NCBI RefSeq assembly: GCF_004368965.1
Contig: NZ_SORO01000003.1
Span: 124,001-188,000, forward strand
From: Leptospira meyeri
GTDB lineage: Bacteria > Spirochaetota > Leptospiria > Leptospirales > Leptospiraceae
Reading direction: 5' to 3'
DNA: 64,000 nucleotides
Shown here: in pieces, positions 45,038 to 54,779 of the stretch
Numbering within the stretch: the first letter of the stretch is position 1
How the letters are laid out: each line of letters opens with the position of its first letter
Notes under the pieces: model-generated
Told to the model about the DNA's origin: nothing
Seen by the model: the letters and a program-made list of their open reading frames with translations, nothing else
The model's database searches: none
Made by a program: the position numbers and the translations under genes

Positions 45038-45750
45038 AACAAATACAAGAACAGATCCTTTCTGATCTAAAAAAAGAAGGAAATAAAGAAAAGGCAGATT
45101 TTTTTCCGAAGTTCTTTAAAACTGGACCAGGAGAATATGGAGAAGGAGACAAGTTTTTAGGAGTCACTGTTCCCATCCAAAGAAAGATAGCAAAAAAATA
45201 TTATAAAGAAATAGATATCCCTTCTCTAAAATCACTCATCACTTCCCCATTTCATGAGGTAAGATTAACAACTCTATTTATTTTAGTTCTTAAATTTGAG
45301 TCCAAGGATATTACTGAAAAAAAACAAAAAGAGATTGTTGATTTCTATCTAAAACATACAAACTCAATCAATAATTGGGATTTAGTCGATTCAAGCGCCG
45401 ATAAAATTCTTGGTGCCTTCTTTTTTCAAAGACCAAGGGATGTCCTCGATACATTTCATATATCAAAGGATCTCTGGAAAAATCGAATATCAATCTTAAG
45501 CACGTTTTACTTTATTCGGAAAAATGACTTTAAAGATACTTTACGGTACTGTGAATCTTACTTAAATCACAAACATGATTTAATCCATAAGGCCACTGGA
45601 TGGATGTTACGTGAGATTGGGAACAGGGAAAAAAAGACTCTAATTAGCTTTTTGCAATCTAACGCAGCAAAGATGCCAAGAACGATGCTACGTTATGCGA
45701 TTGAAAAACTACCAGAATCTGAAAGGAAATTCTGGTTATCAGTTAAGTAA
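45034..45750 (+). CDS. DNA alkylation repair protein, AlkD-like
   Basis: 238 residues of HEAT-like helices. AlkD landmarks are present: the NINNWDLVDSSADKI-type segment holding the catalytic Trp and Asp, LWKNRISILST, HKATGWMLREIGNR, and the terminal PRTMLRYAIEKLPE. AlkD removes 3-methyl- and 7-methylpurines without base flipping. It is the last gene of the three-gene repair operon with photolyase and ClpS-like protein, and is convergent with the cyclase gene nine bases away. Confidence 0.9.
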   Translation: MKQIQEQILSDLKKEGNKEKADFFPKFFKTGPGEYGEGDKFLGVTVPIQRKIAKKYYKEIDIPSLKSLITSPFHEVRLTTLFILVLKFESKDITEKKQKEIVDFYLKHTNSINNWDLVDSSADKILGAFFFQRPRDVLDTFHISKDLWKNRISILSTFYFIRKNDFKDTLRYCESYLNHKHDLIHKATGWMLREIGNREKKTLISFLQSNAAKMPRTMLRYAIEKLPESERKFWLSVK

Positions 45751-45758
45751 ATTTTGGA

Positions 45759-47813
45759 TTAAGCCCTTGGTTTTACTTTTGTTACAAAATACACTTTGAC
45801 CGGTTCAGCTTTCCCTTTGAGAGTGAGTTCCTTGGTTTCTTCAAATTCAATGTATTCACTTCCACCAGCAGCCAGATAAGCGGCTTCTGAAACTGCCACC
45901 TTTCCTGGAATCCCATGGCTTTCTAATCTGGCAGCCGTATTCACTGCATCGCCAATCACCGTGTAATCCATTCTTTTGACGGAGCCAATATTTCCTACGA
46001 TCGCTTCTCCATAATTGACCCCTATCCGTAACCGAAAAGTTCCAGGAGGGAGGCCTAAATCACGATTGATTTCTTCCATTTTTTTTTGCATATCTACAGC
46101 ACAAGCTATGGCATGATAGGCATCTAATTCTGTTTGTTTCGGTGCACCCCAAAATGCCATAATGGCATCTCCAATAAACTTATCCAAAGTTGCTGAATAA
46201 TGAAATATCAAATCGGACAAGGATTCAAAGATTGTATTTAAATGATCAAGCACAACACCCGGCGGATTTTTTTCAGCAAAAGTGGTAAAACCAACGATAT
46301 CAGAAAACAAAGTAGCAATGTCTCGTTCTTCACCACCTAACTTTATATTATCAGCAACGATGGTTTCCATTACTGCTGGCGAAAAATATCGAGAGAGCCT
46401 ATCTTTTTCTTCCCTTTGTTTTTCCACAAGCCTTCTGGAATCAATCATGTTCTTTACAATCGAAAGAGCGACTGACACAGAAAAGGCAGCAAAAGCATAA
46501 TCTTTTAAATAGGTATGACTAGGATACCATTCCCATTGCATTTCCACAAAGATATCATTCAGAATGAGTATAACAAAGGCAAAAAAGCCGAGAGATACAG
46601 TTCCCATGGAAGGAACCTTTCTTCCAAGAAAGATAATATAAAAAAGTGCTGCACCTAGGACGATGGAAACAAAACTCCAACCAAAGAAAAACTTAGATAG
46701 AAAAAAGAAATTGGGAGAAACTAAAACTACAAGTAGAGAAACAATACCAGCGATATCAATATACAGATTAGTAATTTGTATCCAACCTTGTCTAACATGT
46801 GCGAATCGAACAATAAAGTTAAAAAGTAAATGTACAAGTCCTATCCAAGCCAAATACTCTATTTTTTTAATCCAAAATCCATCACTAACAATCGAATAAA
46901 TAATTTGGCTTTGAAACAAAGTATTGATTGCCATGAAAATAGAGCCTAATGCAAAGTATATGGTCGCATCATCTTCGTTTCGAAACAAAAATTGCCAATA
47001 TAAGTAAAAACTACCAAGTAACAAGGTGAGTACGATCACAAAAATTTTCTTAAAATCATTCCAATACTCTGCCCGTTCCGAATACTTTACAGAGGATATA
47101 TAAAATTTATCATGAGACAAACCAGGACTCAATGGATACTTTGCATAAACCCTCACAGCAAGGACATTGGGCTCGTCTGTTTTTAGTTGGTCTATGGGGA
47201 TTTGGTAGAATCGAATTTTATCACTATAAAGAGATTTATCGTCCAACTCGGCTCCTTCTTCCGTGTCCAAATGTAAGCCTGTTCCTCCGATGAATTTTCC
47301 ATTCCAATAAACAGCATCAGCTTGGCTAATTTGTCCCAACCGAACAGTTAAGTTCCTTGATTTGAATTTGGAGCGGATGTCCTCTTCTGTAATTTGAATT
47401 TCTGTACGATACCAAGCATATCCTTTGTATGCTTCTTGGAATTGTTTGAAGTCTGGAAAATACAATTCCCCATCTCCATCTCTCACTTTGTCCCAAGCCG
47501 TTTGGATTTGAAACCCAGAGATCCAACCGTTTCTTACCGATTCTTCCAAGGCAGGTTGGGCATGAGCAAAACGTAAGGCTTTGGTTTGTCCGTTTTCTTC
47601 ATCTAAATATAAGTCATCTTCTTTTTCTTCTGAGACGAGAGGTGAGTCGCCCGGTTTGAAACTCCATTTATGAACTGATTGGCCAAAAGACGTCTCTGAT
47701 CTCAGGTCCAAAATTTGGTTGGTGAGTAGGACCTGGGCAGACAGGTTTGAGAGAAATCCCGTAAAAATGAGGAAGAGGAGATGGAAAGAAAAGAGTCTTT
47801 TCGAAAAAACCAT
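45759..47813 (-). CDS. 7TM-type membrane receptor with class III cyclase
   Basis: About 684 residues from ATG 47813, which has TAGGA seven bases before it and a signal peptide (FSFHLLFLIFTGFLSNLSA). An upstream ATG at 47912 would overlap the divergent gene. A beta-rich extracytoplasmic domain (residues 30-260; jelly-roll-like, with TVRLGQISQADAVYWNG) precedes seven membrane helices of the 7TMR-DISM type. The C-terminal cyclase has SDIVGFTTF, DKFIGDAIMAFW and YTVIGDAVNTAARLE, all catalytic residues intact. It probably makes cAMP in response to an external ligand. Confidence 0.9.
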   Translation of the reverse strand: MVFSKRLFSFHLLFLIFTGFLSNLSAQVLLTNQILDLRSETSFGQSVHKWSFKPGDSPLVSEEKEDDLYLDEENGQTKALRFAHAQPALEESVRNGWISGFQIQTAWDKVRDGDGELYFPDFKQFQEAYKGYAWYRTEIQITEEDIRSKFKSRNLTVRLGQISQADAVYWNGKFIGGTGLHLDTEEGAELDDKSLYSDKIRFYQIPIDQLKTDEPNVLAVRVYAKYPLSPGLSHDKFYISSVKYSERAEYWNDFKKIFVIVLTLLLGSFYLYWQFLFRNEDDATIYFALGSIFMAINTLFQSQIIYSIVSDGFWIKKIEYLAWIGLVHLLFNFIVRFAHVRQGWIQITNLYIDIAGIVSLLVVLVSPNFFFLSKFFFGWSFVSIVLGAALFYIIFLGRKVPSMGTVSLGFFAFVILILNDIFVEMQWEWYPSHTYLKDYAFAAFSVSVALSIVKNMIDSRRLVEKQREEKDRLSRYFSPAVMETIVADNIKLGGEERDIATLFSDIVGFTTFAEKNPPGVVLDHLNTIFESLSDLIFHYSATLDKFIGDAIMAFWGAPKQTELDAYHAIACAVDMQKKMEEINRDLGLPPGTFRLRIGVNYGEAIVGNIGSVKRMDYTVIGDAVNTAARLESHGIPGKVAVSEAAYLAAGGSEYIEFEETKELTLKGKAEPVKVYFVTKVKPRA

Positions 47814-47859
47814 GTCGGAAATCCTATAAAAATCAAAAGGAACTGGCAAGTAGAAAACA

Positions 47860-49179
47860 TTGGACAAAGTCATTGTGGAAAGTTTAGATTCTGATTTTTC
47901 AGGAATCGTCACAGCACCTAACGGAAAAAAGGTGAATATTTTCTTTGTTTACCCTGGTGACGAACTCCATGTGGAATATGTCAAACGAAGGCCAAGACAA
48001 AGGTCCTTAAGAATCCAGGAAACCATTCGCAACCATGATTGGCAATTAGTGAAATGCAATGTATTTGGAGAGTGCGGTGGATGTACGGGCCAACATATCA
48101 ACTACAAGGAACAACTAGATTTAAAATTTTCTCCCATCTTAGATGGATTTAAAAAAAACTTAGATATCTCCATCCAATCCATTCCTTCTGAACAAATTTA
48201 TGAATATAGATCTAGAATGGATTTTTCTGTATTTCCAGGTCCTATTATTGGACAAAGACAACGTGGAAATTTTCGAAAAGTTGTGCCAATCACATCTTGT
48301 TCTATCCAATCTAATTGGGCAAACAAGGCTCTAAATGATGTACAATCTGTACTCAATCAAATGCCCGAAATTATTTGGGACCGAAGATCAGAAGAAGGTG
48401 GTTTAAAATATCTCACCATTAGAAAAGCTCAAAACACAAATGATGGAATTTTGATTTTTACTTTTACAGATGGTTATGAATCACATCCTTCGATGGAAAA
48501 TTTTCGTAAACTTTGTTTGGACTCACTAACACAAGAATCCTTACTTTTTTGTTATAACCGACCTAAATCCGAAGTTTCGGCATCTGGTCGTCCAGAAATT
48601 TTACGCGGGAAATCAACATTTAGGGAATCTGTCCTTGGTAGGTCATTTCAAATCCCTTTCGATTCTTTTTTTCAACCCAATCCCAATGGTTTTTTACCGA
48701 TCCTTTCGTTTATCAAAGAACGTTTACCAAAAAATGGCAAAAATCTGATCGATTTATTTTGTGGAAATGGCTTCTTTTCTCTGTTATATGGTGATTTATT
48801 TGAACATATAGACGGGTATGAACTCACTGAGTCTTCTATTGAAATAGCTTCCAAAACCTTTCAAGAGAATTATCCGAATAAATCTCATTCCTTTCAAATT
48901 GCGAATTTATTTATGTCGATTGAACAATTAAAAGAAAGGCAAGATGCAACTTTGATTTTAGATCCGCCTAGAGCAGGAGCTGGGAAATTAGTAAACCAGT
49001 GGATTCGAGATTTTGGACCTGAGTATGTCTTCTATGTCTCTTGTAATCCTTACTCACAAAAAGATGACGTATCCATTTTTCTTCCCAAATATAATTTTGT
49101 GGAAGGAATCATCATAGACCCCTATCCACATACCCCACATACAGAATCAGTGCTTTTCTTTCAAAGAAAACCTGAATAA
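47860..49179 (+). CDS. TrmA/RlmD-family RNA m5U methyltransferase
   Basis: 439 residues from TTG 47860. A TRAM-like N-terminus (ESLDSDFSGIVTAPNGKKV) is followed by Fe-S cysteines in CNVFGECGGCTGQH, a SAM-binding region LIDLFCGNGFFSLLYG, and the catalytic pair LDPPRAGAG and VSCNPYSQ. Members methylate U54 in tRNA or U747/U1939 in 23S rRNA; which one cannot be told. It is divergent from the 7TM cyclase across 46 bases. Confidence 0.9.
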   Translation: MDKVIVESLDSDFSGIVTAPNGKKVNIFFVYPGDELHVEYVKRRPRQRSLRIQETIRNHDWQLVKCNVFGECGGCTGQHINYKEQLDLKFSPILDGFKKNLDISIQSIPSEQIYEYRSRMDFSVFPGPIIGQRQRGNFRKVVPITSCSIQSNWANKALNDVQSVLNQMPEIIWDRRSEEGGLKYLTIRKAQNTNDGILIFTFTDGYESHPSMENFRKLCLDSLTQESLLFCYNRPKSEVSASGRPEILRGKSTFRESVLGRSFQIPFDSFFQPNPNGFLPILSFIKERLPKNGKNLIDLFCGNGFFSLLYGDLFEHIDGYELTESSIEIASKTFQENYPNKSHSFQIANLFMSIEQLKERQDATLILDPPRAGAGKLVNQWIRDFGPEYVFYVSCNPYSQKDDVSIFLPKYNFVEGIIIDPYPHTPHTESVLFFQRKPE

Positions 49180-49229
49180 TTTCCCTTCATCAATTTTGGA
49201 ATTTTTCCGAAAATAGAAGCGAGGGTACT

Positions 49230-50357
49230 ATGAAGATTCAAAAATCGATGATCATTCTTTGTTTGGCCATTTTGGGGCAAGTCGGTTGTGCGAGTGTAAT
49301 GGTTACCAATTGGTCTCCGGAAGAACCTAATTTTAAATCTAAACCTGTTCGAGTTTTTCTTGGTTATGCGACAGACGAGGAAGTATTTAAATCCTCCGGT
49401 GAAATCATTGTTCGAGATGCCAATGACCTAACAATCAAAAAGGCTTATGATTTTTTATCATTAAATCCTACCGCACTCAAGGCACCAATCTCAATACATA
49501 GCAATTCTGAATGGGTTGAATACAAAGGAGTCAGCTACCGAGGTTCCATTTTACTCAAACCAATCGAAGGAAAAGTTTTAATCATCAATCTAGTGCCGAT
49601 CGAATTGTATCTTTTGTCAGTTGTACCATCTGAAGTGAGTGCCTCTTGGCCCAAAGAAGCCCTCAAAGCGCAAGCAGTTTGTGCGAGAACTTATGTAGTA
49701 AGGGAAATGTTGAACAGAAAAAAACAAGAGTTTGATGTAGATACTTCCACCAATACACAAGTTTATAAAGGAAAAAATAAAGAACATAGAAATACAACAG
49801 AGGCTGTTTTTGAAACGGAAGGATTGATTTTGATTCACAAAGGACAGCCCATCCAAAGTTTTTTCCATTCAAATGCAGGTGGATATACAGAAGATCCTAT
49901 CAACGTTTGGGGAAGTCCTGTTGAATATTTAAAACCTGTTCCTTCAGAATATGACAAAGACGGAGAACAATATTCTTGGGAAGAAAAATGGAAAACTGAT
50001 TTTGTTAATACCAACTTACGAGATTTAGGTGTTGGAGAAATCCAAGACATCCTTGTGACAAGCCGCTTCCCCTCTTCTCGTGTCAATGAAATGGAAATTA
50101 TAGGAACATCCGGAACCAAAAAAATAAAAGCAACAGAGTTTCGAAAAAAACTAGGTGCAACCAAATTGAAGTCCACACGATTTGGAATCCGCAAAGAAGA
50201 CTCTGGGGATTATTTTGTAAAAGGGCTTGGCTCTGGTCATGGCGTAGGAATGTCCCAATGGGGAAGTTTTGCCATGGCAAAAAGTCAATTCAACCACAGG
50301 GAGATCCTACAACATTATTTCAAAGGAATCGAATTCGCAAGAATAGTTGCCAGATAG
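49230..50357 (+). CDS. SpoIID/LytB-domain lipoprotein
   Basis: 375 residues. The signal MKIQKSMIILCLAILGQVGC ends in a lipobox (GQVGC). The SpoIID domain has VVPSEVSASWPKEALKAQAV, CARTYVVREM, FFHSNAGGYTEDP and the C-terminal GLGSGHGVGMSQWGSFAMA. SpoIID is a lytic transglycosylase in spore formers; in spirochaetes a role in peptidoglycan remodelling is inferred. It follows the RNA methyltransferase by 50 bases. Confidence 0.9.
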   Translation: MKIQKSMIILCLAILGQVGCASVMVTNWSPEEPNFKSKPVRVFLGYATDEEVFKSSGEIIVRDANDLTIKKAYDFLSLNPTALKAPISIHSNSEWVEYKGVSYRGSILLKPIEGKVLIINLVPIELYLLSVVPSEVSASWPKEALKAQAVCARTYVVREMLNRKKQEFDVDTSTNTQVYKGKNKEHRNTTEAVFETEGLILIHKGQPIQSFFHSNAGGYTEDPINVWGSPVEYLKPVPSEYDKDGEQYSWEEKWKTDFVNTNLRDLGVGEIQDILVTSRFPSSRVNEMEIIGTSGTKKIKATEFRKKLGATKLKSTRFGIRKEDSGDYFVKGLGSGHGVGMSQWGSFAMAKSQFNHREILQHYFKGIEFARIVAR

Positions 50358-50419
50358 TTGGGAGTTTTTAGTTTCCTTAGTCCAAGGATTTTAGAATCTG
50401 ACTTTAGGTCCCTATCCGA

Positions 50420-51262
50420 ATGGCAACTGTTGAAGAATACCTTTCCCAAATCAAAGACCTGACGATTGTACCGCCAGTCTTACTATCCGTACTTTCCCTA
50501 GATGATGACAATGAGCTTTCCTTTGGGGAGTTAGAGAAAAAAGTCCAGTCCGACCAAGTGCTTGTGGCAAGACTTTTGAAACTGGCCAATTCACCTTTTT
50601 TTTCCAGAGGCAACCCTGTTGCCAATATGAAACAAGTCATCACTCGATTAGGATTCAAAACTGTGCGCAGTATGGTGGCGATGTCAATGACCGACTCGCT
50701 TTTTAGCCAAGGAAATTATAAAAAATTTAGAGATGAAGTTTGGGATCATTCCGTTGCAAAAGGGATCTTCGCACAAATTCTTTGTGAAGAGAAAAAATTA
50801 AAAAAAGAAGCGGAACTTGCCATCACATGTGGTCTGATGCAAGACCTTGGACGAATCGTACTCAATACCATTGATCGAAAAAAATATGTGGAAGTTCTTA
50901 CCGAATTCCAAACATCTGATGCTACATTGATTTCACTCGAAAAAAAATCTTTTGGCGTAGATTCTTATGAAATAGGAAGTGCGGCTGCAAAACTTTGGAA
51001 AATGCCAAATATTATTATTTCATCCATTGAAGATTTATCTAAACCAGTTGTTGAACAAACTATCCTTGGTCAGATCATTGGATTTGCAGGTGTGATCGCA
51101 AAAGCCACAGGACACGGTAAACAAGAACCTGGTATGGAAGAAAAATTCGAGGAATACAAGTTGACTCTTGGTTTAGAGATTGAAGATAAAAAATCATTTT
51201 TAACTTCAAAAGACCAAAAATTAAAATCAAACGAATTGTATCAGTTCTGTAGTACTCTTTAG
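50420..51262 (+). CDS. HDOD-domain signalling protein
   Basis: 280 residues. The HDOD core shows [55 protein letters not shown] and the degenerate HD helix ITCGLMQDLGRIVLNTI. Such domains are signal or scaffold modules lacking HD metal residues. Nothing else is fused. It is convergent with the pseudo-receiver cyclase gene. Confidence 0.88.
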   Translation: MATVEEYLSQIKDLTIVPPVLLSVLSLDDDNELSFGELEKKVQSDQVLVARLLKLANSPFFSRGNPVANMKQVITRLGFKTVRSMVAMSMTDSLFSQGNYKKFRDEVWDHSVAKGIFAQILCEEKKLKKEAELAITCGLMQDLGRIVLNTIDRKKYVEVLTEFQTSDATLISLEKKSFGVDSYEIGSAAAKLWKMPNIIISSIEDLSKPVVEQTILGQIIGFAGVIAKATGHGKQEPGMEEKFEEYKLTLGLEIEDKKSFLTSKDQKLKSNELYQFCSTL

Positions 51263-51295
51263 TACCTGATACAATTTTCTATTCTTCGTTATACG

Positions 51296-52528
51296 TTAAA
51301 TTGGTTTTACACTGAGGATTCGGTGTAAACCTTCCTTTCCTTTAATTTTTACAGGTTCTAATTCTTCGTACTTGTATTTATTAGCATAATCCTCTGGTAA
51401 AAAATTATACAAACCCTCTGAAACATAGACTTCCATAGGTTTCGCAATAGATTCCAATCGACTTGCCATATTGACTGTATCTCCAACTGCAGTATAGGAG
51501 AGTTTTTGAAACGATCCAACGTTTCCAACGATTGCCTTACCTGATGCTAGGCCGATTCCAATTTGTGGTACAAAACCGTAAATTTGTTCCCATTTTGGCT
51601 GCCACAATTCAAATACTTGCACCATTTCCACTGCACAATCCAGAGCATTTTGACGATGGTCTTCCTGAAACACAGGGGCTCCAAACAAACACATAATAGA
51701 ATCTCCAATGTATTTATCGATCATTCCGCCATAGCCGAGAATCACCTCTGTCATTGCAGTAAAGTATTCGTTTAAAAAAGAAATAACCTGTTCCGGCTTC
51801 ATTTTTTCAGAGAGTGTCGTATAACCACGAATATCCGAGAATAATACAGAAACCTCCTGTTCTTTTCCTTTTTGGTCAAGGGACAGTGTATTGTTCATCA
51901 AACTTTCAACAATCACTGGATCTACATACATACCAAAAACATTTTGCATTTTCTTTTTTTCGGTCTCTAAATTTAATTTTTCTTCGTATTCTTTTTCCAG
52001 TTCTTTCTTAAATTTTTTGACCATCGAATTCAAATCTTGAATCTCAGTTTGGTTCATTCCATAAAGGTCTTGGAATCTTTTTAAGCTATCATCCATTTGA
52101 ATAGAGACAACTTTTTTGCGATAAATTTCTCGAAACAAATTGCGAAATCTATGTTCTAATATATTCTTCTTTAACCTTCGTTTGCCGAAGTATTCATTAA
52201 TTCCTAATTGAAAGGCTTGTATAGGAAGTTGTTTTCCCTCTGCTTTGGTAAACACAACGACGGGAAGTTCGGATGGTCCGGCTAGATCCATGATCATTTC
52301 TAATATTGATTCGGGTGAATCTTCCAGTTCAGGGAATTGGATTTCAGTGATCAAAAGATCATACTGGGCTTTTTTGATTTCCTCAGCACCATTTTCGAAA
52401 ACGGATCGCCAAGTTAACTCGATGTAATCTCCAAACCACTCACTGAGCAGTTGGGAGATTGTATCATACGATTTCTTTTGAGGTTCTAGGACCAGGACAC
52501 GAACGATTTCTTCTTTTTCTAAATCCAC
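51296..52528 (-). CDS. Class III cyclase with N-terminal pseudo-receiver
   Basis: 410 residues. Residues 8-125 have a receiver-like fold in which the phospho-acceptor Asp is Glu62 (DLLITEIQFP) and the acidic pair is reduced to Glu15; Thr (VVVFTKA) and Lys (FGKRR) remain. A coiled coil (residues 135-205) leads to a cyclase with LFSDIRGYTTL, DKYIGDSIMCLFG and YTAVGDTVNMASRLE, complete in catalytic residues. The GTG start lies five bases after the Ehr-like small-subunit stop, so it is translated as the last gene of that operon. Confidence 0.9.
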   Translation of the reverse strand: MDLEKEEIVRVLVLEPQKKSYDTISQLLSEWFGDYIELTWRSVFENGAEEIKKAQYDLLITEIQFPELEDSPESILEMIMDLAGPSELPVVVFTKAEGKQLPIQAFQLGINEYFGKRRLKKNILEHRFRNLFREIYRKKVVSIQMDDSLKRFQDLYGMNQTEIQDLNSMVKKFKKELEKEYEEKLNLETEKKKMQNVFGMYVDPVIVESLMNNTLSLDQKGKEQEVSVLFSDIRGYTTLSEKMKPEQVISFLNEYFTAMTEVILGYGGMIDKYIGDSIMCLFGAPVFQEDHRQNALDCAVEMVQVFELWQPKWEQIYGFVPQIGIGLASGKAIVGNVGSFQKLSYTAVGDTVNMASRLESIAKPMEVYVSEGLYNFLPEDYANKYKYEELEPVKIKGKEGLHRILSVKPI

Positions 52529-52533
52529 GCACC

Positions 52534-53352
52534 TTATTTTTCATTCTCTAAAATTTTGTGAAGCGCCTCTTGAAACTGGAAGGAAAATCTTCCCATTAAA
52601 AGACGAAAACCTTGCAAAATGACATCCGGCCTTGGGGGATCTCCTGAAATATAGAGATCAGGTTCTTTCGGTAGCTTTCCCATTGGATATAAACCTCCAC
52701 TCACAGCTTCTGTTCCACAAGCAATGAGTGCTTTTGGCTCTGCCATCACATCCCAAGCTGTTTCCAAAGGCGCAGCCATATTTTGACCAACTGGACCCGA
52801 AAACACAAGGGCATCTGCATGTTTGGGACTTGCCACACATCGAACCCCTTCTCTTTCCGAATCAAAAACAGAATTAAAAGAAGCATTTAACTCTGACTCC
52901 ACCGTATTGTTTCCTGCTGCCGCTACTTCACGGTAGAGAAAACCTCGTTTTTTGGTCAAATTCTGAAATTGCTTTTGATTTGCAGTTAGTGGAAAAGGTA
53001 ACTCACTTACTTTTTTCATTCGACCGGAAAGGTAAGTGACTTTCAATTCCTCGCGATTTAAGGCAAACGTATAGATAAAACCCGAATCGCGTAGTTTTCC
53101 ATCCGAACGTTCCGTACAAAGTCCACATTGCAAACATTTACCATAATCAAATTGGACTTCCAAATCTGATACGATACGGATAGCTTTTGTCGGACAAACT
53201 TTTGCCGATTCAGATAAATTGCTAGATCCCTCTTGCATCTTTTTAGTTGGAACAGGGATTCCTCTGCTAGCTGGATGGACTGGGGAAGCGGTATTAAAAT
53301 TTAATACGTTCTTTGGGAATAAAAAACTTTTTAGTTCATATAGAAAATTCAT
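52534..53352 (-). CDS. Ferredoxin plus NuoB/HyfI-like fusion lacking cluster cysteines
   Basis: 272 residues. The N-terminal part is a ferredoxin with one [4Fe-4S] site (Cys53, Cys73, Cys76, Cys79). The C-terminal part follows the complex I NuoB and hydrogenase small-subunit pattern (FDSEREGVRCVASPKHADAL, then FSGPVG and SGDPPRPDVILQGF). All four proximal-cluster cysteines appear replaced: GSCxxC reads GNNTVE, GxCA reads GTEA, and GCPPRP reads GDPPRP. It normally passes electrons to the large subunit; here that path looks broken. It overlaps the large-subunit gene by four bases. Confidence 0.85.
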   Translation of the reverse strand: MNFLYELKSFLFPKNVLNFNTASPVHPASRGIPVPTKKMQEGSSNLSESAKVCPTKAIRIVSDLEVQFDYGKCLQCGLCTERSDGKLRDSGFIYTFALNREELKVTYLSGRMKKVSELPFPLTANQKQFQNLTKKRGFLYREVAAAGNNTVESELNASFNSVFDSEREGVRCVASPKHADALVFSGPVGQNMAAPLETAWDVMAEPKALIACGTEAVSGGLYPMGKLPKEPDLYISGDPPRPDVILQGFRLLMGRFSFQFQEALHKILENEK

Positions 53353-54779
53353 AAATCAAATCCAACATAACTAAGATTAAACGATTTGTTGTTTAAAGGA
53401 AAATCACCAACTTGTTCACCCCGAACTGCCAACTCCAATGCATGCCAGTTAAGAACTGAAGGATCCCGAATATAAGAGTTTTTTATCAAACCTTCAGAAT
53501 TCAAATCCAAAGATACTAACAAAGGGCCACGCCATGCTTCGACAGCTGCGGTATAAATTCCAGCGTTGGGTTTTCCATTCTTTTCATTGTAGTTTAAGGT
53601 CGCAGAATCATTTTCAGACCATAAAGATTCCCAATCAATGTCATCCAAATGCGATTCTATCCAACCTAACGATTGCTCAATCTCCGAATAACGAATGTAC
53701 ATACGAGCCCAAACATCTCCGTTATAATGATGGTGTTCTTCTTGTAAAGGCAAGGCTTTCCAATCAGGATAATCAGGATGGTTGATTCTTAAATCATCAC
53801 CTACTCCCGCCATCCTTGCCACCATTCCTAAAAATCCATGTTTTTGTACATCCAATTCAGAAATAAAACCACAACCTTGCATCCGCTCCTTCAAAGTTGA
53901 AACTGACAGTGCTCTCAAAATTTGTGGACGAACTTTTTTGAAATATACTTTCTTTAAATTAAAAAATGCATCTTTTGCTTGTTTTGCAGTAATACGTCGA
54001 TTGACTCGAACCGTACCCGGTCTGACTGCCGCTTTTCCAAATCGATTTCCGGTCCAGGTTTCCATAAGGCCAAGAGCAGCCCCTCGATCTGTTACACATA
54101 CACCATACAAAGGATAATATCCAATATCTTCAGAGATACCTCCTAAGTCTCCGATATGAACTGCAATACGTTCCAATTCAATAAGAAAAGATCTAAATAA
54201 AGATACACTTTTCGGAACGGTTATTCCATAAAATTCTTCATAAATTTGAGTAAATGCAGTCGCATAACCAACGCTAGAATCTCCAGATATAGTTTCAGAA
54301 AAGGGTAATACCTCTGCCATAGGTTTTCCATGAATTTTCTCACGAATACCTCGATGTTGAAAACCCAATCTAATTGTTAGGTGGCGAATGACTTCACCTT
54401 CAACTACAAATCTAAAATGACCAGGTTCGATGATTCCAGCATGAATGGGTCCCACTGCGTGGGAATATGTTCCTTGATGAAAAGGAACAAAGAGTCCGTG
54501 GTAAGACAAATCTCTAACGATCCCTGTTTTTTGGTGTAAAGAAAGATTTTTACCTCTATTATCAGATAAATAATCCTCCTCTTTTAACTCAGAATAATCT
54601 TCCACTCCCATATCTTGGCCAAATGCATGCCGAACAAGCCAAACTGGATACTGAGGATCTAATAAAAAATCGATATTACTTTTTTTAGATCCTATTTCTT
54701 CCCGAACCACCTTTTGGTCGCGAATGATAAATTGGTGATAAACACCATTAAAATTAGTAATGCCTGTTATCTTTTCCAT
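53349..54779 (-). CDS. HyfG/NuoCD-like large subunit without [NiFe] ligands
   Basis: 476 residues from ATG 54779; the ATG at 54848 would overlap the upstream gene further. A short NuoC-like N-terminus precedes the NuoD/hydrogenase-3 large-subunit fold (AVGPIHAGIIEPGHFRF, RLGFQHRGIRE, RGAALGLMETWTGNRFG, PSVLNWHALELAVRGEQVGD). The L1 motif where R-x-C-G-x-C should be reads TISGDSSVGYA, and the C-terminal DPCxxC position reads FNLSYVGFDL, so no Ni-Fe site can form. This matches 'Ehr' complexes, relatives of group 4 hydrogenases that lack the metal ligands. Activity unknown. Confidence 0.88.
   Translation of the reverse strand: MEKITGITNFNGVYHQFIIRDQKVVREEIGSKKSNIDFLLDPQYPVWLVRHAFGQDMGVEDYSELKEEDYLSDNRGKNLSLHQKTGIVRDLSYHGLFVPFHQGTYSHAVGPIHAGIIEPGHFRFVVEGEVIRHLTIRLGFQHRGIREKIHGKPMAEVLPFSETISGDSSVGYATAFTQIYEEFYGITVPKSVSLFRSFLIELERIAVHIGDLGGISEDIGYYPLYGVCVTDRGAALGLMETWTGNRFGKAAVRPGTVRVNRRITAKQAKDAFFNLKKVYFKKVRPQILRALSVSTLKERMQGCGFISELDVQKHGFLGMVARMAGVGDDLRINHPDYPDWKALPLQEEHHHYNGDVWARMYIRYSEIEQSLGWIESHLDDIDWESLWSENDSATLNYNEKNGKPNAGIYTAAVEAWRGPLLVSLDLNSEGLIKNSYIRDPSVLNWHALELAVRGEQVGDFPLNNKSFNLSYVGFDL

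Noticed and set aside
50358..50419. Weak CCTT/AAGG hairpin after the SpoIID-like gene
   Set aside because: Only four base pairs and no T run; not enough to call a terminator.
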